From NCBI GenBank assembly GCA_023460975.1, contig JAEWOG010000057.1, positions 1-64,000 on the forward strand: DNA of 64,000 bases. Reading direction: 5' to 3'. The notes below the pieces were generated by a model. It searched no databases and was not told where the DNA came from. It worked only from the letters and a program-made list of their open reading frames with translations. Position numbers and translations under genes: made by a program. Source of the DNA: Actinomycetes bacterium. Lineage in GTDB: Bacteria > Actinomycetota > Actinomycetes > Propionibacteriales > Nocardioidaceae. Shown here piece after piece: positions 49,118 through 56,513 of the stretch (the first letter of the stretch is position 1; the number at the start of each line of letters is the position of its first letter).

Positions 49118-50068
49118 GTGAGCGACCTTCTGAACAGCAGCGCCTGGGGCCACGGCCTCGTCACCCTCGACGCGAACGGAACCGTCCTCGACGTCTGGTT
49201 CCCCGCCCCCGCACTCGGTGCGAGCGACGGCTCGAGCGCGCCCGCCGACCTGGCCGCGCTCGCCGGCAGCGACGAGGCCCGCGGTGTGCGGCGCGAGGTG
49301 CGTACGGTCACGATCGCGGATCTGGCCGCCGCCCCCGCATCCACCGAGGACGTGTGGCTGCGCCTGCACCTGCTCTCCGCGCGCCTCGTGCGGCCGCACA
49401 CCATCTCCATGGACGGCGTCTTCGGCCTGCTGACCAACGTCGTGTGGACCTCCGCCGGCCCGTGCGCTGTCGAGGGCTTCGAGCTGACCCGCGCCCGCCT
49501 GCGGGCCGCCGGCCAGCACGTGACGGTGTTCGGGGTCGACAAGTTCCCCCGCCTGGTCGACTACGTGATCCCCAGCGGCGTACGCATCGCCGACGCGGAC
49601 CGCGTACGCCTGGGCGCCCACCTCGCCGAAGGCACGACGGTCATGCACGAGGGCTTCGTGAACTTCAACGCCGGCACGCTCGGCGCCTCGATGGTCGAGG
49701 GCCGCATCTCGGCCGGCGTCGTCGTCGGCGACGGTTCCGACGTCGGTGGCGGCGCCTCGATCATGGGCACCCTCTCGGGCGGCGGCAAGGAAGTCATCTC
49801 GGTCGGCGAGCGCTGCCTGCTGGGCGCCAACGCCGGAATCGGCATCTCGCTCGGCAACGACTGCGTCGTGGAGGCCGGCTGCTACGTCACCGCCGGCACC
49901 AAGGTAACCGTCGTCGGGGGCGGCGAGTCCCGCGTCGTGAAGGCCGCGACCCTGTCGGGCGCCGACAACGTGCTGTTCCGCCGCAACTCCGTGTCCGGTG
50001 CCATCGAGGCCGTGCCGTGGAAGGGCGAGGGCATCGCCCTCAACGCGGCACTGCACGCCAACGACTGA
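49118..50068 (+). CDS. dapD: Tetrahydrodipicolinate N-succinyltransferase
   Basis: A 316-residue left-handed beta-helix acyltransferase that commits tetrahydrodipicolinate to the succinylase branch of lysine/mDAP synthesis. The hexapeptide region has VMHEGFVNFNAGTLGASMVEG, GDGSDVGGGASIMGT and LLGANAGIGISLG, matching the actinobacterial DapD type. GTG 49118 is the start. TAGACT eight bases upstream points to a leaderless transcript. dapC and dapE are also in the window. Confidence 0.94.
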   Translation: MSDLLNSSAWGHGLVTLDANGTVLDVWFPAPALGASDGSSAPADLAALAGSDEARGVRREVRTVTIADLAAAPASTEDVWLRLHLLSARLVRPHTISMDGVFGLLTNVVWTSAGPCAVEGFELTRARLRAAGQHVTVFGVDKFPRLVDYVIPSGVRIADADRVRLGAHLAEGTTVMHEGFVNFNAGTLGASMVEGRISAGVVVGDGSDVGGGASIMGTLSGGGKEVISVGERCLLGANAGIGISLGNDCVVEAGCYVTAGTKVTVVGGGESRVVKAATLSGADNVLFRRNSVSGAIEAVPWKGEGIALNAALHAND

Positions 50069-50078
50069 CACCCGCGAC

Positions 50079-51044
50079 ATGGGGCGACGAGCGGGGCTCA
50101 CCCTCGCGGCCCTCGCGACGGTGGGCGTCCTCGTCCTCGTGGGCCTCGCCGTCCTGCGCGGCACCGGCCCTCTCGCAGGTCCCCTGCGTGGCGCTGACCG
50201 GTGTCTGGCCGAGGTTGACGGCCACGAGGTCGAGCTCGGCGTCGAGCAGGCCGAGAACGCCGCGCTCATCGTGGCTATCTCCCAGCAGCGCGGCATGCCG
50301 GCGCGGGCCGCGACCATCGCGCTGGCGACCGCGTACCAAGAGTCCAAGATCCTCAACATCGAGCACGGCGACCGCGACTCGGTGGGCCTCTTCCAGCAGC
50401 GCCCATCCCAGGGGTGGGGCACCGTGGAGGAGATCCTCGACCCCGTGTTTGCGACCAACGCGTTCTACGACGCGCTGGAGAACGTCGACGGCTACCGCTC
50501 CATGGAGGTGACCGACGCAGCCCAGGCCGTGCAGCGCTCGGCGTTCCCGCAGGCGTACGCAGACCACGAGCAGGACGCCCGCGTGCTTGCCTCCGCCCTG
50601 ACGGGTCACTCCCCCGAGTCCTTCTGGTGCGTCATCGCCGGCGAGCATTCCACGTCGACGAGTCGGCTCAACAAGGCCGGCCTGGTGCCCCGGGCTGCCG
50701 CCGTACGCTCCGAACTCGACGCCCTCTTCGGCGCCCCGCTGGGCGGGTTCGAGCCGCGCGGGGTCTCGAGCGGCCACATGAGCGGCAGCGCCCACTACGC
50801 GGGGCGCGCCATCGACGCGTTCGTACGGCCCGTCAACGCTGGGAACCGGCGGCGGGGCTGGGCGATTGCCCACTACCTCGTCGCTCAGGCGGACCGGCTG
50901 GCGATCCGTACGGTCATCTTTGACGACAGGATCTGGCAGGCCGGGCGTGGCGGCTGGCGCGACTACCGGGTGCCGTCCTCGTCGTCCGGGGACCAGTCGA
51001 TCCTGGAGCATCGCGATCACGTCCACGTCGACGTCGCGCCCTGA
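50079..51044 (+). CDS. Secreted two-domain wall-related protein (lysozyme-like plus carboxypeptidase-like)
   Basis: A 321-residue protein with an N-terminal membrane segment (LTLAALATVGVLVLVGLAVL). A middle domain resembles lytic transglycosylase-type folds (IALATAYQESKILNIEHGD and SVGLFQQRPSQGWG). The C-terminal part (SGSAHYAGRAIDAFVRP and ILEHRDHVHVDVAP) has the His/Asp pattern of the ARB_07466-like D-Ala-D-Ala carboxypeptidase-type domain. ATG 50079 lies 10 bases after dapD, so it may be in the same transcript. A role in peptidoglycan cleavage fits its dapD neighbour but is inferred. Confidence 0.7.
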   Translation: MGRRAGLTLAALATVGVLVLVGLAVLRGTGPLAGPLRGADRCLAEVDGHEVELGVEQAENAALIVAISQQRGMPARAATIALATAYQESKILNIEHGDRDSVGLFQQRPSQGWGTVEEILDPVFATNAFYDALENVDGYRSMEVTDAAQAVQRSAFPQAYADHEQDARVLASALTGHSPESFWCVIAGEHSTSTSRLNKAGLVPRAAAVRSELDALFGAPLGGFEPRGVSSGHMSGSAHYAGRAIDAFVRPVNAGNRRRGWAIAHYLVAQADRLAIRTVIFDDRIWQAGRGGWRDYRVPSSSSGDQSILEHRDHVHVDVAP

Positions 51045-51050
51045 CCGCTC

Positions 51051-51118
51051 CCCAAATTGGGGACAGTTGGAGGTGCTTGGCGGCCTGTTGGACCACCTCC
51101 AAGTGTCCCCAATTTGGG
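51051..51118. terminator. Large inverted repeat between convergent genes
   Basis: A 25-base arm (51051-51075, beginning CCCAAATTGGGGACA) pairs with 51094-51118 with one mismatch, over an 18-base loop. Each arm also contains the palindrome CCCAAATTGGG. The element sits between the gene ending at 51044 and dapC ending at 51182. It can act as a two-way terminator, but its arm length and nested palindrome also fit a small mobile repeat. Confidence 0.7.
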
Positions 51119-51181
51119 CACAGGGGGCGGAACCCCACAAGGGGGACAGGGGAGGAACCCCAGAGAGGCCGGAGGTCCAAA

Positions 51182-52297
51182 TCAGGAACGAAGGCGCTGC
51201 ACGGCGGCGGAGATCCGCTCATCGGTCGCGGTGAACGCCACCCGTACGTGCTGTGAGCCCGTGGGGCCGTAGAACGCCCCGGGAGCCACCAGGATGCCGA
51301 GGTCGGCCAGCGCGTCGACGGTCTCCCAGCAGTCCTGATCGCGGGTGGACCACAAGTAGAGCGAGGCCTCCGAGTGGTCGACGCGGAACCCCGCCTCTTC
51401 CAGAGCTGCCTTGAGGGCGGCGCGGCGGGCGGCGTAGCGGGCGTGCTGGTCGGCGACGTGGTCGTCGTCGTCGAGCGCGGCGATCATGGCCAACTGCTGA
51501 GGCCCGGGCATCTGCAGGCCGAGGTTCTTGCGTACGGCCAGCAGTTCCCCGACGACAGCGGGGTCCCCGGCGACGAAGGCGCACCTGTAGCCAGCGAGGT
51601 TGGAGCGCTTCGACAGCGAGTGCACCGTGAGGATCCCCTCGTGGCTGTCGCCGCACACGTCGGGGTGCAGCACCGAGTAGGGCGGACGCTCGGGGTCCCA
51701 CGCGCACTCGAGGTAGCACTCGTCCGAGATCAGCAGAGTGCCGCGCTCACGGCACCAGTCGACCACCTTCTTGAGGTGCTCGACGCCCAGCACGCGCCCG
51801 GTCGGGTTCGAGGGGCTGTTGATCCACAGGATCTTGGGCACCTCGGGCCCGATCGCGGTGAGCGAGTCCGTGGCCATGCTGCGGCCCCCCGCCAGAGCCG
51901 TGCCGACCTCGTACGTCGGGTAGGCCAGCGCGGGATGGACGACCAGGTCGCCGGGACCCACGCCGAGGTGGCCGGGCAGGGACGCGATCAGTTCCTTGGA
52001 GCCGATCACGGGCAGGACGCCGTCGAGGCCGAGGCCCTGGACACCGAACCGGCGCGCCAGCCAGTCGACGACGGCCTGGCGCGACGCCTCCAGGCCGATC
52101 GTCGTCGGGTAGCCCGGGGAGTCAGCGGCAGCGCGCAGCGCCTCCTGTACGACCGCGGGCGTCGGGTCCACCGGCGTGCCGACCGAGAGGTCGACGATGC
52201 CGTCGGGGTGGGCCCGCGCCTTCGCGGCGTACGAGGTCAGCTTGTCCCAAGGAAAGTCGGGGAGCCTCGAGGAGACTCCCCCGAGCGGGGTCGACAC
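51182..52297 (-). CDS. dapC: N-succinyldiaminopimelate aminotransferase
   Basis: A 371-residue PLP-dependent class I aminotransferase. Motifs are LPVIGSKELIASLPG, NSPSNPTGRVLG, ISDECYLECAWD, and VHSLSKRSNLAGYR with the PLP lysine. Sequence style and its partner ferredoxin match the actinobacterial DapC set. The GTG start at 52297 follows directly on the TAA of the ferredoxin gene. It provides the step between DapD and DapE. Confidence 0.92.
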   Translation of the reverse strand: MSTPLGGVSSRLPDFPWDKLTSYAAKARAHPDGIVDLSVGTPVDPTPAVVQEALRAAADSPGYPTTIGLEASRQAVVDWLARRFGVQGLGLDGVLPVIGSKELIASLPGHLGVGPGDLVVHPALAYPTYEVGTALAGGRSMATDSLTAIGPEVPKILWINSPSNPTGRVLGVEHLKKVVDWCRERGTLLISDECYLECAWDPERPPYSVLHPDVCGDSHEGILTVHSLSKRSNLAGYRCAFVAGDPAVVGELLAVRKNLGLQMPGPQQLAMIAALDDDDHVADQHARYAARRAALKAALEEAGFRVDHSEASLYLWSTRDQDCWETVDALADLGILVAPGAFYGPTGSQHVRVAFTATDERISAAVQRLRS

Positions 52298-52624
52298 TTA
52301 CTCGTCGTGCTCCTGCGGCGGGAGCGCCGCCACGAACTCGTGGTCCTTGTCGATCTCACCCATCTTGGCGGCGCCGCCGGGCGAGCCGAGGTCATCGAAG
52401 AACTTGACGTTGGCGTCGTAGAAGGACTTCCACTCCTCCGGCACGTCGTCCTCGTAGAAGATCGCCTCGACCGGGCAGACGGGCTCACAGGCACCGCAGT
52501 CCACGCACTCATCCGGGTGGATGTAGAGCATGCGCTTGCCCTCGTAGATGCAGTCGACGGGGCACTCGTCGACACACGCGCGGTCCTTGAGGTCGACGCA
52601 CGGCTGGGCGATGACGTAGGTCAC
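52298..52624 (-). CDS. fdxA: 7Fe ferredoxin
   Basis: A 108-residue ferredoxin with one [3Fe-4S] and one [4Fe-4S] cluster. It starts VTYVIAQPCVDLKDRACV, with DECPVDCIYEG and CVDCGACEPVCPVEAIF carrying the cysteines. The Asp/Glu-rich tail is normal for the type. GTG 52624 with AGGAGG upstream is used. It is cotranscribed with dapC; the arrangement is frequent in actinobacteria, although a joint function is not established. Confidence 0.95.
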   Translation of the reverse strand: MTYVIAQPCVDLKDRACVDECPVDCIYEGKRMLYIHPDECVDCGACEPVCPVEAIFYEDDVPEEWKSFYDANVKFFDDLGSPGGAAKMGEIDKDHEFVAALPPQEHDE

Positions 52625-52678
52625 CAGATCCTCCTGGGGGACGGGCACAACTAAGTGGGACAACTCTAGTATCCAGAC

Positions 52679-53575
52679 GTGCAGATCGACGGAGAACACC
52701 ACACCGTGGGCCACCATCGTTTGGGCCCGCACGTCATCGGCCAGCGAATCGTCCTCCGGCACTTGCTCCCGGACGGCCGAGCCACCGACATACTGGGAGT
52801 ATGTCAGACGTGGGGGCCGGAGTCTGTCAAGGTGCTGACCACGAACGGAGAGGTCGAGGTCGCCCTCGACACCGTCGTCACCGGGAAGCCCGTCCCCCCG
52901 CGCGCCTCCGTACGGCAGCGGGTCAGCGCCGCCGACGCCGAACGACACGCGCTGGCCCTGTGGCCCGACGTGGAGACCGAGCCCCTCGGCGAGTGGGTGC
53001 TGCGGACCGATCCCGCGCCCGTCGACCGACTCGTCAAGCGCGCCAACTCCGCATTGGCGCTCGGAGAACCCGGGCGCCCGCTGCCCGAGGCTGCGCAGGC
53101 CGTACGGGACTTCTATGCCGCCCGGGATCGCACGCCGATGGTGCAGGTCGAAGCGGACAGTGACACCGACCGCGGGCTCGCGGCCCTCGGCTGGCACGTC
53201 GTGGCCGGCTCAGACAGCCACTTCCAGACCGCCTCAGCCGCCACGGCGTTGCGCGCCTGTGGGCGCGACCTCGCCCCCACCGAACTCACCGAGGACGGGC
53301 CGCGCGCCGAGGTCCGTACGCACGACTCGCTGGCGCGGGGACTCGCCGCCCTCAGCGACGAGTGGCTCGGCATCCACGCCGTCGAGCTGGACCCCCACGC
53401 CCGCCGGCGCGGACTGGCCACCGCCGTCATGGCCGACCTCATCGACTGGGGCGCCTCACGCGGCGCGCGCACCGTGTGGCTGCACGTGGAGACCGACAAC
53501 GCCGCCGCGCTCGCGCTGTACGAGCGGCTCGGCTTCCGCACACACCACTCGCTGCGCTATCGAACGGCTGGGTGA
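52679..53575 (+). CDS. GNAT-family N-acetyltransferase
   Basis: A 298-residue protein. The C-terminal GNAT domain has VELDPHARRRGLATAVMADLIDW (acetyl-CoA loop R/QxxGxG/A) and LHVETDNAAALALYERLGF. The N-terminal half (GQRIVLRHLLPDGRATDILG, VTGKPVPPRA) is a typical actinobacterial extension. The substrate is unknown. GTG 52679 is preceded by TAGTAT with six bases between, so the transcript is probably leaderless. It is divergent from ferredoxin. A dispersed repeat array follows its stop codon directly. Confidence 0.85.
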   Translation: MQIDGEHHTVGHHRLGPHVIGQRIVLRHLLPDGRATDILGVCQTWGPESVKVLTTNGEVEVALDTVVTGKPVPPRASVRQRVSAADAERHALALWPDVETEPLGEWVLRTDPAPVDRLVKRANSALALGEPGRPLPEAAQAVRDFYAARDRTPMVQVEADSDTDRGLAALGWHVVAGSDSHFQTASAATALRACGRDLAPTELTEDGPRAEVRTHDSLARGLAALSDEWLGIHAVELDPHARRRGLATAVMADLIDWGASRGARTVWLHVETDNAAALALYERLGFRTHHSLRYRTAG

Positions 53576-53696
53576 GGTTTCGACAGGCTCAACCAGCGAC
53601 CCGGGCTCAACCAGCGGGGGTTGATGGTTTCGACAAGCTCAACCAGCGGCCGGGGCTCAACCAGCGGGGCGGTTTCGACAGGCTCAACCAGCGGGG
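53576..53696. repeat. Array of the dispersed element between GNAT and arcA
   Basis: Three full copies of GGTTTCGACA(G/A)GCTCAACC followed by AGCG occur, with two extra GGGCTCAACCAGCGG half copies between. The array starts with the base after the GNAT stop and runs to the base before the arcA stop. Confidence 0.85.
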
Positions 53697-54944
53697 TCAG
53701 AACTCCACGGGGTCGCGCACGATCGGGCAGGTCATGCAGTGCCCGCCGCCGCGCCCGCGCCCGAGCTCAGAGCCGACGATGGGAATGACCTCGATGCCCT
53801 GCTTGACCAGCAGTTCATTGGTGTAGGTGTTGCGGTCGTAGGCGAACACCACGCCGGGCTCCACGGCCACCAGGTTGGCCCCCGAGTCCCACTGGGTGCG
53901 CTCGCGCACGTAGTGGTTGCCGCCGGTCTCGACCACGCGCAGCGAACCCAACCCGAGCGCCTCTGCCACCACGTCGGTGAAGGGACGAGACTCGGCCCGT
54001 ACGTCCAGCGCGCCCGAGTCGCTCGGGCGCAGCGAGTAGGTGTCCACGCCCGACATGATGTCCGGGTAGAGCAGCACCAGGTCGCGATCAGCGAACGTGA
54101 AGACCGTGTCGAGGTGCATGGCCGCCCGCATCTTGGGCAGCGCCGCCACCACGACGCGCTCGGCCGCCTCGGCGTCGAAGAGCGCCTTGGCGACCTGGCT
54201 GATGCCCTGACGCGACGTCCGCTCGGAGAGCCCGATGAGCACCGTGCCGTTGCCGATCGGCATCACGTCGCCGCCCTCGACGGTCGACAACCCCCAGTCC
54301 TGGGTGGGGTCGCCCCACCAGACGTTGACCTGGCCAGCAAACCGCGGGTGGAAGCGGTAGATCGCCGTGGTCAGCAGCGTCTCCTCGCGCCGCGCCCGCC
54401 AGTACAGCGAGTTGAGCGTGACTCCCCCATAGATCCAGCACGTGGTGTCACGGGTGTAGATCGTGTTGGGCAGGGGCGGCAGGAGGTATTCAGCGACGCC
54501 GTACGAGTCGCGTACGAGCCGCATCAAGTCGCCCTGGCCGCCGGGGAACTCGTACGTCGACAAGCCGCCGATCAGCGTCTCGGCGAGCTCGCGGTCGGGC
54601 AGTTCGTCGAGGTAGGCGCGCACCTCGTCCGCCAGACCCACTCCGACGCGCGCCGGTACGACGGCGTGGTCCAGGATCCACGCCCTCGCCTGAGGGATCG
54701 CCACCGTGTCGGTGAGCAGGTCGTGCATCTCCAGGACCTCGATGCCGCGCTCGCGCATCTGCTGCACGAAGTCCGCGTGGTCGCGCTTGGCCGCCTCCAC
54801 CCACATGACGTCGTCGAACAGCAGGTCCCGGCAGTTGCTCGGGGTGAGGCGGGCGTGGGCCCTCCCGGGGGCGCACACCATGACGGTGCGCAGGCGACCC
54901 ACCTCGGAGTGGACGCCGAGGGGGATGGTGGCTGGAGTGCTCAT
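53697..54944 (-). CDS. arcA: Arginine deiminase
   Basis: A 415-residue guanidine-modifying enzyme that turns arginine into citrulline and ammonia, the first step of fermentative arginine use. Motifs: LGVHSEVGRLRTVMVCAPG, LPNTIYTRDTTCWI, VEGGDVMPIGNGTVLIGLSERTS, and the catalytic Cys403 in GGGHCMTCPI. Start ATG 54944 has GGAGA upstream. The other arc genes (arcB, arcC, arcD) are not next to it. A CRP-like site lies about 65 bases upstream. Confidence 0.95.
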   Translation of the reverse strand: MSTPATIPLGVHSEVGRLRTVMVCAPGRAHARLTPSNCRDLLFDDVMWVEAAKRDHADFVQQMRERGIEVLEMHDLLTDTVAIPQARAWILDHAVVPARVGVGLADEVRAYLDELPDRELAETLIGGLSTYEFPGGQGDLMRLVRDSYGVAEYLLPPLPNTIYTRDTTCWIYGGVTLNSLYWRARREETLLTTAIYRFHPRFAGQVNVWWGDPTQDWGLSTVEGGDVMPIGNGTVLIGLSERTSRQGISQVAKALFDAEAAERVVVAALPKMRAAMHLDTVFTFADRDLVLLYPDIMSGVDTYSLRPSDSGALDVRAESRPFTDVVAEALGLGSLRVVETGGNHYVRERTQWDSGANLVAVEPGVVFAYDRNTYTNELLVKQGIEVIPIVGSELGRGRGGGHCMTCPIVRDPVEF

Positions 54945-55008
54945 GGGCGGGTGGTCTCCTGCGGGTACGGAGGGGTGTGGCTGACGGGCCGGGCTCGTGG
55001 CCCGTGAA

Positions 55009-55024
55009 TGTGAACGCTGCCACA
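55009..55024. promoter_or_regulatory. CRP-like site upstream of arcA
   Basis: TGTGAACGCTGCCACA has TGTG and CACA half-sites at CRP spacing. It is placed for control of arcA (start 54944) and lies before the T-box leader of the divergent synthetase. One half is imperfect. Confidence 0.35.
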
Positions 55025-55078
55025 TCCCGGCGAAAAATCCGATGCCGACGCCGCCGACACGTGGGTACGGTGGACGTG

Positions 55079-55239
55079 GCGGCTCCGGGGCCTGACACTC
55101 CCCCTCGGCGACGAGAGCAGGGCCGCCCGCGCGTACGGCGTCACCGACGAGAGGCCGGGTTCCTCCGGCGAAGGTGTGGTGGCACCGCGATCTCGAGCCC
55201 TTCGCCCACACCTCCAGGGCAGCCCCACCTGGAGGAACG
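55079..55239 (+). promoter_or_regulatory. T-box leader of the second AspRS gene (translational type)
   Basis: The T-box core GGTGTGG-TGGCACCGCG lies at 55173-55189; its arm GGTGTGG pairs with CCACACC (55206-55212), forming the antisequestrator. The alternative hairpin CCTCCAG (55211-55217) with CTGGAGG (55229-55235) covers the Shine-Dalgarno GGAGG. Further upstream GGGG-CCTGACACT-CCCC (55087-55103) resembles the ultrashort stem I of actinobacterial ileS T-boxes and shows GAC (55094-55096), the aspartate codon, followed by A. The Asp assignment of the specifier is an inference. Confidence 0.75.
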
Positions 55240-56511
55240 ATGAGAACACTCTGCACAGACCTGCCCAGCACGCCGAGCGGCACCGCCGTGACCCTCGAAG
55301 GCTGGGTCCACCGACGCCGCTCGCTGGCGCGGGTGACCTTCCTGATCGTGCGGGACCGCACCGGCCTCGCGCAGGTCGTCCTGCCCGCCGGCGCCGTGGT
55401 GCCTCCCGAGGAGACGCCCGTACGGATCACGGGGGCCACGGCCGCCAGCGCCCAGGCGCCGGGTGGCGTCGAGGTGGTCGACGCCGTCGTCGAACCCCTC
55501 TCGGAGGCCGCGCACACCCCTCCCGCGCAGCTGTGGCGCCCCGAACTCGACACCTCCCTGCCCACGCTGCTCGACCACGCCGGCGTCCTGTGGCGCCACC
55601 GCGCCCAGCGCGCCCGATGGGGGCTGGCCGCCGCGAGCCTCGCTGGCTTCCGCGCGACGCTGGACCAGATGGGGTTCACCGAGGTGTGCACCCCCAAGTT
55701 CGTCGCATCGGCCACCGAGTCGGGGGCCAACGTCTTCGCCGTCGACTACTTCGGGCGTCCTGCCTACCTCGCGCAGAGCCCGCAGTTCTACAAGCAGCAG
55801 CTCGTCGGCGTCTTCGAGCGCGTGTACGAGGTCGGGCCGGTCTTCCGTGCAGAACCGCACGACACCGTGCGGCACCTGGCCGAGTACCGCTCCCTCGACG
55901 TCGAGCTGGGCTTCGTACGCGACCACCGCGACGTCCTGGCCGTCCTGCGGGAGGTCCTGGCCGGCATGGTTGCCCACATCGCCGAGCAGTGCTCCGAGGA
56001 CGTGGCACTCACCGGAGCGCGACTGCCCCGGGTGCCCGACCAGATCCCCGTCATCGGCTTCTCCGAGGCGCTGGCCCTCCTCGGCGCGCCGGCCGACGAA
56101 CCCGACCTCGCACCCGAGCATGAGCGCGCGCTCGGGGCGTGGGCCCTGGAGCAGCACGGCTCTGACTTCCTCGCCGTCGAGGGATACCCGATGGCCAAGA
56201 GGCCGTTCTACACGGCGCCCGCGCCGGGACAGACGCGGGCCTCGAACAGCTTCGACCTGCTCTTTCGCGGTCTGGAGCTGGTCACCGGGGGCCAGCGCCT
56301 GCACCGCTACGACGACTACGTCGCGGCGATCTCAGCACGGGGCGAGGACCCGGCGTCGTACGCCGACTACCTCGAGGTGTTCCGCCACGGCATGCCGCCC
56401 CACGGCGGGTTCGCGATCGGACTCGAGCGGTGGGTGGGTCGCCTAGTGGAGGCCGTCAACATCCGCGAGGTCACGCTCTTCCCGCGCGACCTGCACCGAC
56501 TGACGCCCTAG
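55240..56511 (+). CDS. Aspartate-tRNA(Asn)-type ligase (second AspRS, archaeal-like)
   Basis: A 423-residue class II synthetase. The N-terminal anticodon-binding OB domain (VTLEGWVHRRRSLARVTFLIV and RTGLAQVVLP) is followed by the catalytic core (FTEVCTPKFVASATESGANVF, YLAQSPQFYKQQLV, VGPVFRAEPHDTVRHLAEY). Motif 3 reads PPHGGFAIGLERWV. It is about 150 residues shorter than bacterial AspRS and matches the nondiscriminating archaeal-like group that can charge tRNA-Asn with Asp for later amidation. AsnRS is an alternative. ATG 55240 has GGAGG inside a T-box-controlled hairpin. It converges with the VanW gene, two bases apart. Confidence 0.85.
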   Translation: MRTLCTDLPSTPSGTAVTLEGWVHRRRSLARVTFLIVRDRTGLAQVVLPAGAVVPPEETPVRITGATAASAQAPGGVEVVDAVVEPLSEAAHTPPAQLWRPELDTSLPTLLDHAGVLWRHRAQRARWGLAAASLAGFRATLDQMGFTEVCTPKFVASATESGANVFAVDYFGRPAYLAQSPQFYKQQLVGVFERVYEVGPVFRAEPHDTVRHLAEYRSLDVELGFVRDHRDVLAVLREVLAGMVAHIAEQCSEDVALTGARLPRVPDQIPVIGFSEALALLGAPADEPDLAPEHERALGAWALEQHGSDFLAVEGYPMAKRPFYTAPAPGQTRASNSFDLLFRGLELVTGGQRLHRYDDYVAAISARGEDPASYADYLEVFRHGMPPHGGFAIGLERWVGRLVEAVNIREVTLFPRDLHRLTP

Positions 56512-56513
56512 CC

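Noticed and set aside
53576..53696. CRISPR array
   Set aside because: The units are 20-25 bases with no regular unique spacers and no cas genes; the same element occurs singly elsewhere.
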